Under the pieces are notes generated by a model. The model was given only the letters and a program-made list of their open reading frames with translations, was not told the DNA's origin and searched no databases. Source: Cryptomeria japonica (taxonomy: Eukaryota > Streptophyta > Pinopsida > Cupressales > Cupressaceae). From it: 64,000 nucleotides of DNA. Every line of letters starts with the position of its first letter. The first letter of the stretch is position 1. The position numbers and the translations under genes are program-made. Of the stretch, positions 51,794 to 63,690 are shown piece after piece. The stretch spans positions 159,318,471 through 159,382,470 of the forward strand of contig NC_081411.1 in NCBI RefSeq assembly GCF_030272615.1, read 5' to 3'.

Positions 51794-54700
51794 TGATGAG
51801 TCCTAGGAATGTCTTAGTTTTATTTGTTTCCTGCTACTTTATCGAACTTCTATGTGTTTTAATTATCTTCAAAACCACATTGTCATCTAGTTATAATATA
51901 TAAATAACATGTTGATGTGAAATATGCTATGTATTTTAATTATTGTTATATTCCAAATGGTATAGATGATCATTTGTGTGGATTGTATCTTGTTGTAAGA
52001 GCCTAACATGCAGCTTGAAGGAAGCCCAAAGCCAAGCTCAACTTGGGAGATATTTGATCCATCCACAGCCAAAGGAGACTCGCCCTAGTGATTCACATGG
52101 AAACAATCAAGGAATAGAAGGGGAGTTGAGTCATTATTGACTCTGTCTACCTAGTGAGCATGGAGGATTTGTAGCATCATGAAAAGATGATGGGGTTATG
52201 TCTCATTAATTCAAACTGAATGCACTGAACCACAATCCTTATTTTTTGTGAGTATGGAATAAAAGAGTTTGTCTCAAAAGTACTATTTGTAGTTAGAGTC
52301 ATGGTTGCAAACAAACTATCACTTTATTATATTATTAACTGTTGCCCACAACCATTGTTGAGTCACTCTTTGAGTAACCCACAACAACTGTTGTATCAAA
52401 TAATTTTCAATCCCAACATCATTTGTACTTTCATTAGTTACTGCATCTTTCATGCAACAATAGAAAGCTTAAGAACTCCTTTGGTGCACATATAGTGCCA
52501 ACATCATCTTCAGAGATATGTCCATGGTTAATAATTAAGTGAGCATCTACTTAGGACATTAAGTTACCCCATTGAACACTTCAACTAGGCTAAGTGCATG
52601 ATATCTTACACCCACTCTATGTATATAGTGGAGACTAGTCAGTACTTACCCTGGACCGAATAAGTGGTTTGTTGTAATCATCCACCATTGCATAAGTGGA
52701 AGAAGCTTGTTTTTCATTTCAAATTCATAAAAGATTTCCCACTATAAAGTGGATGTGCTCCTAATTTTTTCCATTTAAAGTGGAAGTGCCATTGTAATTC
52801 CTACTAAATGAGTGGATGTTTACTTTCATTTAGTATTGCAAGGCATCTCCCTAAATAAGTGGTATTGGTTGACTTGTCGTCTGATGCTTTCCTTTCAACA
52901 ATTTGGTTTTAGTTAATTGTGATCTTGAACATTGTATGCTCTCACCTTTCCCCTTCTAGGATCTAGGTGATGCAAAAATGGGAAGGAAGTTGATTTGCAT
53001 CTCACTTTTAGTTGATGTAATTTTCAAAAAATAAAATCTAGGTTGATTATGCTACATCCATCTTCCAAACATTGGTTTTATTATAAATGATGCAAATGTG
53101 TGAAAGACTGAACATTGATATTTTATGATTTCCTTTTGCGAAAGAGTAATCTTAAGTCTAAATTTATGGATATACATGAATGGTTATGTTTGGATATGTT
53201 TCATCTTTCTTATATATGACCAAGTGGATGCAGGATAAGCTACACCCCCAAGAGGAGGGAGAGTATCATCAAGGAGAGGATTCAAGACTTCAGAAAGGGA
53301 CCAACTTACCATCAAACCATAATGCTAGTGTGTTGACCTTGAGTTCTCTAGTTTTGCATGTAATCACTAATTGAACTATTTTAGACAATCTCTCTATATA
53401 TATATGAAGTGACGTGGAAGGAGGCATTACTCCTTACCACTGCTTCCAGCTCGAGGCCTCTTCTATTGCTCAAGTTGGCCACGTTCTTGGAGGACAGTTT
53501 GCTTGCTTCATGCGATCATTTATAGATGTTTTCTTATGAAACTTGGGTTCGTCTTTTATGCTTGGTCATTATTCTCAGGGTGGATCATGACGATGGCAGA
53601 ATAAAGACGAGGGGACTGGCTCCTACAAAAATAATTTAGTTACTTCTGCATTGTTTTACTTGGACATCGGGTAATCTTGGAGGAGATTCCTTTTGTTACC
53701 TCGGCTCATTTGGAGGTGGGTTTTTGGGGAAGTTGGGGACAGCTTACTGAACAATGAGCTTGCTATCTGAGGGATCATTCTTCTTCTCTTGCAAAATACA
53801 AGCATGTCGTACTCTTCTATTCGAATCGAAAAGAATTATCAATATTGTTATGTGTAGCTTAAGATATAAGTCTGATTGTGTTCAAGCCGATTGGCACTTT
53901 CTTTCTGCGATATATATTGTTGTTGATTAAAGAACTTGTTCAGAGGGGACACTGTCTGCTTGCCAGTCAATGGCACGACAGAGTAGCATCCACTCTGAAT
54001 AATACTTATTTGTTTCTTGAATTAGTGCGGATCATGAATACAACTAAAAATATCCAGTTGATAGTAGAGATCAACTCTGCATATCTTAGATAATGGAAAT
54101 GTTACTTCTGTAATAATTCTTCTGATGAAACTGATGCTAAAATGATATATTATGATAAAGAAATAGGACTGCTTGCGTACATGTACTGTGCTATGTCGCG
54201 CAGTGTACTTTAAATTCAACAGCAAATTTATTAAGTTCTTGTGAATAATCTAATGTTTTACACAAACACTCACAATGTGCGAAACCTACTTTCAGTTCTA
54301 TTGAATCAATCTGATCTTAAATAACTGAATCTTTATGAATGTTGCCATGAGTCTTGTGATAATTGATCAGATAGACATGAGATTGAAGATTGGATTGTTA
54401 GAACCTTCCTCGGTCAGTTACTTTGTTTCAGTCAATGTGTGATTGGTTAATGTCATATTTGTGGTTCGTTATAACCATAATGTCACTAGACATAAGACTC
54501 TTGCCTAAATATCTCTAGTGTGGGTAAGTCGAGTAAGGGTGGTGAAGTCTGACAGCATATGTGTGCTCTTTATTCAAACTTAGGTCAAGGTAGCGCTACA
54601 TTTAGCATGTGACCGTCAGTTCACATGAATCAAATACACCTCTAGTTAGATGGTCATACTAGTTAAAGGGTACCTATAGTGTGTGACCAACTAGTTGCGT

Positions 54701-55150
54701 GTGGGTTTTAAACACCAAGCTCAAATGGTAACAATGTCATGTTGGTTTGAACCATAGTTTGCTACTCTCGTGGGGGTTGAGCCCTTCCAATAGGAAGAGG
54801 CGCGGGAGACTATTAGGTCTATGGTTGGGTGGAAAAGATCTTGATGATGCTCTCCGTCCCTAGATTAGGCCAAGGATTGTACCAGATATCAGAAGAAAGC
54901 TTAATCAGTTGTAATCTCTAAACCTTATCTTTTTCTTTGATAAGAGTAGATTTATTAATTGAATATTTCATTCATGCATGTTAAGAATATTTCTCAACTG
55001 CTCTTTTAAATTAGTTATTTTCAATTGAAATAGTTTTTATTTTATGATGAAAAGCAATTAGTTAGTTTTTTGTTTTCTTTTTTAGTTGAAGTTGAAGATA
55101 GTTGTTAATTCATTCTCTTAAATTAAAGAAACTTATTGCCTCCTAGAAAG
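51794..55150 (+). repeat. Host Athila-like 3' LTR (partial, interrupted by Tat-2)
   Basis: More than 3.3 kb of non-coding DNA starting TGATGAGTCCTAGG right after the polypurine tract. A TATA-like run (CTCTATATATATATG, 53390-53406) preceded by long A/T-rich DNA fits a U3 promoter, with a more G/C-rich segment beyond it (53410-53800). The LTR terminus is not reached before Tat-2 begins near 55151, and the partner 5' LTR is outside the window, so the call rests on position. The ORFs here (64-71 codons) carry no domain. Confidence 0.55.
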
Positions 55151-55689
55151 TGTGAGTGTGGATTGCTCTCAGATTGCTAAGCTATCCAGTGACTAGACTA
55201 CACTCAAACAGAGGATTTTTAAATGCATGCAACTAGGCAAATGCAACATTAATGCAAGATTAATTGATTAAGCGAAATGAGATTATCAAGCTAAATGATC
55301 AAAGCTCTAAATGAAGCTAAGCTAGATTATATGCAAGAAATTAAATCTAGATAAGAGAAATGAATCTAAGCTAATGAACTAGAAGTCTAAATAGTTCTAA
55401 GATTAAATGAAAGCTAAATGAAAACTAAGTTGATTGATGAATTAAATATGCAAAGCTCTTCAAAATTTCCTCAATAAACTGCAACACAATATTAACATAA
55501 TAACAATGTAAAATTCTTGGATCCTGATTAAAGAATGAGAGCCTGAATTTATAGGAAAATCAAGAGGGAGACCAAAGGTTAGGATTGATCTTTAATGAAT
55601 GGTCGAGATCGATTCAAAGGAAGCACAATCTAGGTGAAATGATTTGATTGGACAATTTAATTTCATTTTGGAGAGATAAGATTGAGTGC

Positions 55690-56182
55690 TGTGAGATTTT
55701 GCCAAGATCTAGAGGCAATGGAAAGCACAAATAAGAGAGAACAAAATAGATGATAGGAATAAACTGTATTTTATCAAGATGCAAAATGTGATCAACTGGA
55801 TCATCACAAGATGTTCAATGATTGCCCGTACAAACAATGTAGATGAGTCTGCTTATATAGGCAAGGCTATATGGATATGTGTGGCTCAATAAGAAACAAG
55901 GGTAGGAAGGAAATAGGTGTGGGTAGGTAGGAGAAACAATAAAATATTCCACATGAGGTGAATCACCCACCGAAGGTGGAATTATCACTCCACAATAAGT
56001 GGATATGATAGAGTAGTAACAAGATCAACACCATAAAAGGTGGAAATTCTCCTACACACACTATCCCAATGTGGCACAAGCACCCAAGTGTCTCATACCC
56101 AAACTACTATGAAATGCATGTACCTAAGTAAGCTTAAGTAAAGTATAATAATATCCATGATGAATAATTATTTACACCAACA
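55690..56182 (-). repeat. TRIM-like element 3' LTR (left copy)
   Basis: 493 bp. A - strand TATA box, CTATATAAGC, is at 55851-55860. It contains repeated AGGTGGA / AAGTGGA words (CACATGAGGTGAATC, CCGAAGGTGGAATTATC, AATAAGTGGATATG). Confidence 0.9.
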
Positions 56183-57687
56183 CCCCCCCTTAAGTGCAAC
56201 TTAGGGGAATGTACTAAAGTCTACAATGCAACTAAGCAATGCAAGATGGGTCATGGTTACAAGGCCATGTTAGGTACCCATGTACAAATGCAAATGCAAT
56301 CTCTGATAAACGAAGAAAGAGAGAAAAACCCAATGGGAAAAAACCCTCCCCCAAAAGAAAGATGATGAAAGAAAACAATGCTCTCAATGACAAATGAGAA
56401 GAACAAAAATATGTCCCCCCCATAAGAGAGAAGAAGAGACCATGAAGCCCTCCCTCAATCTCGAATATCCTACAAGGATGGTCCAATGATGATGACCAAA
56501 ATACCTCCCCATAAGGAAGAAAGAGAGCCAATGCTGCACCAATAATGTCAAAGTGTGACAAAACCAGGTACCAAGTCGATGACAATGAATCACTCGTTGC
56601 AACAAAATGAAGATCAGGCATGGGGACAACTTGCTTTGAGCACCAATTGGATACTCGTAAATGGCAGATATACTGGTACAATCCAAGTCTCATGAGAGTC
56701 ATGCACAAATGTGTACAATCTAAGTCTCAACTAGAGTCATGCACCAAGTCTCACAAGATATTCCTAATCTATGTGTACAAGAGGATTACATCAAATAGTC
56801 AACAAAAACAAGATACAAAGAGGTGTGGCACTTTATGATAGTGCGAGTACAATATTTCTCAAGCAAGAGAATACATCATGATAAAATATTCAAATGTGGA
56901 AACATGAAAATGATGCCACCAACAAAGAAGCCCTGTAGAATACTGCAGATGAAGATGCCTCCGAATGGAATTTCACCAAGAGATATAAATGAACAACTAA
57001 CCCCCCATAAAAAGATCACGTTGGCACTTGAAAATAATGGCAAAGTGGACTTCTAATTTCAATTATTACAACTTCTCAAAATAAGATATAAGAGACTTCA
57101 ACAAATACTGCTGGTGATTTAAACTGAGATCCAAGCAAAATACAAGTACCAAATAGGCCAAAAATGACCAAATACTGAAAGTACAATTTCTACTCAAAAT
57201 CACTGCAAAATAATGGTTGATTATGAAAGTAGATGAAAAATTATGCACTTTCAAAAAAATCGTACCTGAAAAAGAGTCCATATGAGCCCAAACGAAGCCT
57301 CCAAAGTTGTAAAAATCGGGATTTCATGATTTTCGGAAAACTTGTATCCGAAAAATAGAAAACTCCTGCACCACTGTACAGTTCACAAAATTATATCCCA
57401 AAACAAAAAACATTGCTCAAAAAAAGGAGTCCGAATGAGTGAGATGTCACTATTTGAAAATTGTCTACAAAATTATAATTTCTGGAAAATATCCATCGTA
57501 GCTTCAAACTTCAAATGCCTCTACATTTGGCCTTTGAAGTCTGATTTGGATGAAACAAAAGGTAAAATTGACTCTCTTGGACCTCCTAAATCCAATGGTG
57601 ACCTTAGATTTGACCCATCAAGCTTCAATAAAAACCTGCAATAGCATCAAATTTCTCTCAATTGACAAACCAATGACACTCTAATGA
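56183..57687 (-). other. TRIM-like element interior, non-coding
   Basis: Starts with the polypurine tract (GGGGGGG on the - strand at 56183-56189). The + strand is A-rich with runs such as CCCCCCATAAGAGAG. The longest ORF (56232-56708, 158 codons, - strand) is Leu/Phe/Ser-rich antisense reading with no domain and is not called as a gene. Confidence 0.7.
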
Positions 57688-57698
57688 CTCTGATACCA
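57688..57698 (-). promoter_or_regulatory. TRIM-like element primer-binding site (tRNA-iMet)
   Basis: TGGTATCAGAG on the - strand, immediately adjacent to the LTR at 57699: 11 matches to the initiator tRNA-Met complement. Confidence 0.9.
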
Positions 57699-58199
57699 TG
57701 TGAGATTTTGCTAAAATCTAGAGGCAATGGAAATCACAAATAAGAGAGAACAAAATAGATGATAGGAATAAACTGTATTTTATCAAGATGCAAAATGTGA
57801 TCAAATGGATCATCACAAGATGTTCAATGATTGCTCGTACAAATAATGTAGATGAGTCTACTTATATAGGCAAGGCTATATAGATATGTGAGCACACAAA
57901 CATGACATGTGGCTCAATAAGAAACAAGGGTAGGTAGGAAATAGGTGTGGGCAGGTAGGAGAAACAATAAAATATTCCACATGAGGTGGATCACCCACCG
58001 AAGGTGGAATTATCACTCCACAATAAGTGGATATGATAGAGTAGTAATAAGATCAACATCATAAAAGGTGGAAATTCTCCTACACACACTATCCCATGTG
58101 GCACAAACACCCAAGTGTCTCATACCTAAACTACTATGAAATGCATGCACCTAAGTAAAGTGTAATAATATCCATGATGAATAATTATTTACACCAACT
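57699..58199 (-). repeat. TRIM-like element 5' LTR (right copy)
   Basis: Matches 55690-56182 with few substitutions. It carries an ~18-base segment (AGCACACAAACATGACAT, about 57891-57908) missing in the left copy. TATA box CTATATAAGT on the - strand at about 57860-57869. Confidence 0.9.
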
Positions 58200-58639
58200 A
58201 AATTAGCAACTCAGATTCTTTCCATTTTTCTTGAGTTCAGTCGATTTGTTTCCTTTTTTTGAATTTTTTTGCTCATAATTTCTAATTTATTTTTCAAATT
58301 AATTCCCCTTTCTTGATTTGTTTCCTTTTTTTGAAGATTTATGGCAATTTTTATTTATTTATTAAATATGCAAAAGATATTTAATTAAATAAATGAGAAT
58401 TTTGATTTTAAAAAGATTTTCTATTTTGAATTTTGAATTTGATCAATTAATTAAATGAGAATTTAATTAATTGTAATTGCCATGTTGCATTTTTATACCT
58501 TGGAATTAATTAATCGAGCTCTCATGATTGATTTAAGTGGATTATTTGATTCACGAACTTCATGGATTTTATTGAATTTAAGCACATTAGTCGAGATTAG
58601 GGGCCCATGGTTTTGGATGAACATTTTTAGGGTATTACA

Positions 58640-58652
58640 TTTGCCCCTCTTT
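58640..58652 (-). promoter_or_regulatory. Tat-2 polypurine tract
   Basis: AAAGAGGGGCAAA on the - strand next to the LTR start TGTAATACCC, one base different from the Tat-1 tract. Confidence 0.88.
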
Positions 58653-61106
58653 GAATTGATGTGCGAGCAGTGTGCTGATTCAAAGAACAATTGATGTCTA
58701 GGAGATATCAGTTTTGAACTTAATTGATCATGAACCAAATGAAGAGTGAGGTATTCAATTTGTTTTGAAGCGATGAAACTGAACAGACTGATTGAAAGTG
58801 ATACCGATCCTGAACTTGATTGAACAAGAACCGATGAAGAGAAGAGATACCAAACTTGAACTTGATGGATCAAGAAGCCGACCTTACTGATCTAGAACTT
58901 GATTGAACTAGACACAGTGAGCGAAGATAAAACCGATCTTGAACTTCTTGGATCAAGACACGATGAGTGAAGATAAACTGTCCAGCTTGATTTGATGCGA
59001 TAAAACTGAACACCTACTTAGATTGAGCGTGTGATCAAAGATACTATTTAAACCCTTGATTGAGTTTAAACGAATAATCAACTTGATGAAAAGCGATGAA
59101 ACTGATTAATGTTAAGAGATTGATTTAGATGAAGACAATATCATCTTGATTTGATGCGATGAAACTGATATGCCCCTAAAGATTGATTTGAGTCAAATGA
59201 TTGAGAAATCTCAACTTGATATGAAGCGATGAAGTTGAGATGCCCCTAGCGATAAGGTCTTGTTTGATGTTCGGTAAAGATTATCTACTCGACTTGTAAT
59301 GAAGATTTTGAAAGAAATTCTTGACTTTGAGGATGTGATCACTGATGATGATGATGTCATGAGTATGTCCCCTCGAGCGCGAAATCAAAAGATCGGTAGG
59401 TTGTGCAGTGATTTCAGGCAATTTGATAAAAAGATTAAGCGATTAATGATTTGAGCACAAAGAAAGGTATATGCCCCCAATCCTTGTACCTCTTAGTCAA
59501 GATAAACTTCCTTGAGTTACTCAAAGGGAATAATGAGCAAAAACCAATATAAAAGACAACATACAAAGAAAATGTCAGCATAGCTCAAGCGGTTTGAGTT
59601 GTTATTTTCAGTTGTTCTTGTTTTGCATGTTTGATAGGGTGCTAGTGCTCAAAACTCTGTATAAGGTAGGAGACAGATGACTGACTCGGAGTGAACGATC
59701 CAAACTTGACTGACACAAGGATGGCTTGGTTGAGCTGCTAAGAGCGTTAAGATTGAGGTGCCCTAGGACTATAATGTTGATCGATTGCAAGCTATGAGGG
59801 TTCTAAGGAGAACCAAGGGGGGTCACGAAAGTGACCAAAGATTATGCACAAGAAAAAGCAAAGTGGAAAAGCAGGAAATGAAAGCAGGGAATGCAAAATT
59901 TACGTTGATAGATGGAGCGCTTGTGAGTACAAGAGATGCATGTTTACCAGGTTTTCACCTTCTTGGCAAAGATTTTTTTTTTTTGGACTTTTTAGGAGTT
60001 TTTAATGTTTGCCCCTAGTGTATAGCAAGGTAAAATGGATTTTGAGCGAGTGAATGAACGAATGGGATAGAAATGGATAAGTGAATGATGGAGGAATCTT
60101 ATTTGATTCCAAGGACTATCTCGCAATAGGATAGCATGCCAGTCCAAGCAAAGGGACCAGATATAGCAATATAAAGAAAGGGTATGGTGTAACGAATGTC
60201 ATAGGTCCAAATAAATGACCATGTCAAGAGGTTTGTTACATTTTATGTCCTTAATTTTGATCACGATCAAGAGATGGGTTTTGGATAGGAGGGAAATAGG
60301 ATAAGCAAGATCAAAGGGGGTAATCAAGGATAAAAGTAAGAAATGGATAAAATAATGGATATGAGTGGAAGGGTGTGGATCAAGTGCAATATATAGGACA
60401 CACAAAAGCCTGTAAAGATCCTTAACCTTGTCAAGATAAAAGGTGGAAAAAGGGATATGGATGGATATAGAGTGAATAAGGGATAATGGAGGATGAGGGA
60501 TAATAGATGGATGCACACGGATGGAACTTGCCCCTAAAGAATAGTGCAAGAGGACAATGAATTATGCATGATGCCTGTTTGTCGGATTTTCATCATGGTA
60601 CTTGCCCATGGCGCCTATTTGCCATGTTTTCACTAGTGGACGAATTTGTTTTTCTTTACTTTTTTTATTTTTTACTTTTTTTCTTTTCTTTGCTTTTCTT
60701 TTTTTTTTTCTTTTTTTCTTTTTCAATTTTTTTTCTTTTTTGACTTTTTTGAACTATTGGAAGATGATGGATACTTGATAGGAGATATGACTTGGGAATC
60801 AAGTTGTTCTCTAGATAATACCCCTTAAAGATGTTCTATAACGATCAATGGCTATTGAATATATGCTCAAAGATGTCGATAGGGTGATAGTAAAGGGAGA
60901 TGAAATAGATGATAAGACAAAAAGGTTATAAGGATTTATGCAAAGGATTGGATAAGAGAGATGGAAGGATAGAACATAGGTGTTGGATAATGGATGGGAT
61001 GTTGGAATAATTGTGCATGGCTGGATGGAAATGCTAGCAAGATCAACATTGGCACACACCTTGAGGGGTGGTGGACTGGTGGAGAAATAGTGGATTTCAG
61101 AGTTTG
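58653..61106 (-). other. Tat-2 3' non-coding region with degenerate repeats
   Basis: Between 58710 and 59240 two related words recur on the + strand, TGAACTTGATTGAACAAGA (about five copies) and TTGATTTGATGCGATGAAACTGA (about four copies). A T-rich low-complexity tract spans 60645-60745. TTTACCAGGTTTTCACC at 59941 and related blocks at 60580-60650 match the Tat-1 3' region. No RT or integrase motif was seen. ORFs on either strand are low-complexity. Confidence 0.75.
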
Positions 61107-61917
61107 TCATTTTGATGGAAAGGTTGATGTGGATTTTAGGACACAAGGAGTGAAAATGGATGAAGCAGGTGAAATAGGTTTTAGGATAGTGGATGTGGGA
61201 AAATTTGGGATAGCAAACTTGAATGCCAATTTTGATTTTTCTTTAGTGTGCAAGTCCTGTACGAGCGACTTGGGAATCCACATGGTTCTTGATTTTTCAT
61301 TCTTTTTTGATACTTTAAAATTAATTGCCTCGATGTAAAACTTGGGAAGCCATACACATTTTGACTTTTCTTCTTTCTTTGTGGGTCTTTGTGGCGTTTT
61401 GAAAATTTCTTTCTTTTGTAGTTCCTTGGAATGCATTGCTTCTACAAGCACCTTAGGAACCCATATGGATTTTGAAATTACTTTATTTTTCTCAATGGGC
61501 CTTTGTGGCCTTTTTTATATCTCTTTTTCTTTTTGGATCAAATTTTTTTCTTCATTTTTGCATGTCGATTAGATGAGACATGTTGATCCTTTTATTCCTG
61601 TGGATTTTTTAATAGTGGAATTTTATGTTTGGCATCCAAGTTGCTTGGATAAAGAAAAGAATGTGTGGATGGATAGGAATGATATGAAGGTATTTTGGAT
61701 GGATGGAAGGTGCTCGAAGATGTGTGCCTTTGATGATCCGCATAAGGGATGGAGGGATATAGGGACCTAAAATAGATGGAAGGGGTGAAGGGGAAGGCGT
61801 GTATTTGGATTTAACTGGAGAAATGTAAGATTTATGAGGGATACCAACATCTTGAGAGTGAGCAATGTAGCCATTATAATCAATATTTTCTTTTATAGCA
61901 GGGGGTTCTAATATACC
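61107..61917 (-). pseudogene. Tat-2 C-terminal coding region with W-x-P-K repeats
   Basis: Downstream of the G-patch-like remnant, - strand frames give ILGPYIPPSLMRIIKG-like sequence, QATWMPNIKFHY (about 61640), then KSIWVPKVLVEAM, KCVWLPKFYIEAI and RTMWIPKSLVQDL (61451-61200), separated by lysine/glutamate-rich linkers of 22-35 residues. So at least four degenerate copies of a W-x-P-K-containing peptide. I do not recognise the family. Frameshifts and stops break it. It appears to take the place that protease and pol occupy in Tat-1. Confidence 0.55.
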
Positions 61918-63342
61918 CTATTCATGAATGTCTATCCCTTTTCTTTGATAATGCATGCTTTGAAAGATCTTTTTAACAAAGGGTTTCTTCTTACTTTTGA
62001 TGCTAGAGGCAAGTCCATTTTGAGGTGGAGGTGGCTTGCAAGGAATGATAGGATCATGAGAGAGCTTTATGGGCATGATGGACTCTTGAGGAAAACATGG
62101 AGAATTATGACAAGGGAATAAAGGGACACTTTGATCTTGACATGGAAGAGGACCATTGGATAGAGTAGGAAGGGTGTTTGACACTTCATTTTGAATAGGA
62201 CCATTTGAAAAGGTGGAAGAGGCATCATGATCTTGCTTAGGAAGTGGATTAGGAATGGGATTTGGAAAGATGTTTTTCTCTTCAGATGGAAGGAGTTCCT
62301 CTTGGAAGAAATGGAAAGGTATAAGGGGATCATCATGGGTTTCTAGGAAGGTAGGATCTTTTTCAACCATTGGATGGGATTGGAGAGTTTTGGTGTCTTG
62401 ATCTTGATTTATGATAGGCCTTGTTTCTTGATTTTTCAGATTATCCTCTTGATATGGAGTCAATTCTAAGGAAGGGTAGTGTTTTTGATATGCATGGAGG
62501 TTTCTTTGAAGGAGTTCATGTTTTTGCATGATGGGGAAGCATTTCGGATGGGACTCTCTAGAGTGGGAATGTTTGGAATTGGAGTGCATGATGGCATAGG
62601 ATCTAGGATTTTTAAATCATGTGAGGAACTTGAATCAAGATTGGGATTAGCTTGGATTTCCATAGGAGATAGTCCTTGAGGGTCAACATGAAAAGTTTCA
62701 TCATTAGGCTCATTGTTTGAGGAATATGGTATAGATTGTTGTTGAGAAGCCTTAGGAGATGGAGGCATCATGGAAGAGATGGAGGCTACATGTGGGCCAT
62801 TGCTAGCCACAGGTTCATAATGTTGATCATGTGTAGTAATGACATCTAGTTTCTTCTTAGGTGAATTATTAGGATCTTCAATTTCAATAACACCATCAAC
62901 AAGTAGGTCTTGAATTTTGTTTTAATTCCATGCACATTGAAGTCTTATGTTTGTTATGCCTATGATATGCACAATAATTACTCAAAAATTTACATCCCCA
63001 TGTGGTCTTGTTAGGCAATATGATAATATTATGCTTAAGAAGCTCTTCCAAAGCTAACTCAATAGATTGCCCCAAAGGTGTGAACTGTCTATCTAGGGGA
63101 TACTTGGAGGAAACGTCTTTTTGTCTTGGTGAAGGTGTCTTGTGATCTTTTATGAGACTTGGCTTTTGATTTTGAATTACTTTCAGTTTCATCTTATATA
63201 ATTGTTTTAGCATTTCTTGAAGTCTGGTGTTCTTGATATCATGAAATTTTATCTCAAGAGGCGTCATTGAATCTTTTTGTTGGTCTTGAATTTCATATAT
63301 TTCTCGCTTCAGATCTTGAATTTGTTGGGCCAAGGTAGCCAT
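61918..63342 (-). pseudogene. Tat-2 gag-like polyprotein
   Basis: ATG at 63342 (MATLAQQIQDLKREIYEIQ) starts a coiled coil, followed by RQFTPLGQSIELALEELLKHN and the knuckle CAYHRHNKHKTSMCMELK (C-X2-H-X4-H-X4-C), matching the gag tail of Tat-1. A frameshift near 62923 leads to a Pro/Ser-rich stretch (62810-62466) and another to 62589-61918 (PPPPQNGLASSIKSKKK). The end has MHYQRKGIDIHE, stop, GILEPP, a degenerate G-patch-like motif. The Retrotrans_gag core found in Tat-1 is absent here, so this is a shortened or diverged gag. Confidence 0.7.
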
Positions 63343-63377
63343 GGAGATTTATGACAGTTTTAATTTGCAAGAATGGA

Positions 63378-63690
63378 TTAGTTTGTAATGAAAAAGGTTG
63401 TCCTTACTTTCGTCATCTTTCTTATGAGAACTTCTGGTTCAAACAGGCATGGGCAACTTGATGTGACCGATATAGGAGGTGATGCAGAAGTCAAGATAGA
63501 ATCGGAGATAGTTTGATTAAAGAGATGTTCAAATAAAGAGATGAGGTCAAAATATGGTTTCAAGAAAGATTTATCCCGTTTAAGATGTGACCTAAGATGA
63601 TCAAGAAGATCGAGGTTTGATTTGATGATTGATTGATGAACTAATTAGGACGTGACCGACAAATCTCACAACACTACCACAAGAGTACAT
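63378..63690 (-). pseudogene. Possible N-terminal Tat-2 coding segment
   Basis: A - strand ATG at 63690 opens 104 codons, including SNLDLLDHLRSHLKRDKSFLKPYFDLISLFEHLF and ending before the gag-like ORF. Sequence is helical and charged but matches nothing I know. It may be the true gag N-terminus separated from 63342 by a frameshift, or chance. Confidence 0.3.

Larger units (their letters stand above)
1..55150 (+). mobile_element. Athila-like Ty3/gypsy element (host of all insertions, 5' end outside window)
   Basis: Five separate stretches on the + strand (1-1409, 29501-30095, 31584-33896, 42999-44575, 49891-55150) form one Ty3/gypsy element in the order protease, RT, RNase H remnant, integrase, second ORF, 3' LTR. 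They are separated by insertions with matching target-site duplications. Removing Copia-1, solo LTR A and the 5.3-kb element lets the host frame continue without a break at each junction. The RT style (YMDD box, LENLEKVLQRC helix) and an extra ORF after pol fit the Athila lineage as I know it. The 5' LTR, gag and primer site lie outside. Host DNA inside the window totals about 11 kb. Confidence 0.82.
55690..58199 (-). mobile_element. 2.5-kb TRIM-like element with ~0.5-kb LTRs
   Basis: Direct repeats 55690-56182 and 57699-58199 begin TGTGAGATTTTGC and end TTTACACCAAC(A). On the - strand a tRNA-iMet-type primer site abuts the right LTR and a G-rich tract (AAGGGGGGG) abuts the left LTR. The ~1.5-kb interior has no gag or pol domain. 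AGTGC precedes the left copy but I could not identify a matching duplication after the right copy, whose last bases are altered. Size and lack of coding put it between TRIM and LARD. Confidence 0.85.
55151..58639 (-). repeat. Tat-2 3' LTR, interrupted by the TRIM-like element
   Basis: The right end is GGGTATTACA at 58639, next to the polypurine tract. The left end is placed at TGTGAGTGTGG (55151) by TG criterion and composition, so it is approximate. A - strand TATA box (CCTATAAATTC) lies at about 55550-55560. A/T-rich TTAATTAA-type sequence fills 58240-58480, as in Tat-1. About 1 kb remains after removing the 2.5-kb insertion. Confidence 0.75.

Noticed and set aside
56232-56708. 158-codon ORF on the - strand inside the TRIM-like element
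   Set aside because: Leu/Phe/Ser-rich reading of a biased sequence, no domain, and an overlapping frame (56384-56686) is similarly open.
60646-60828. Phe-rich 60-codon ORF
   Set aside because: Translation of a T-rich low-complexity tract.
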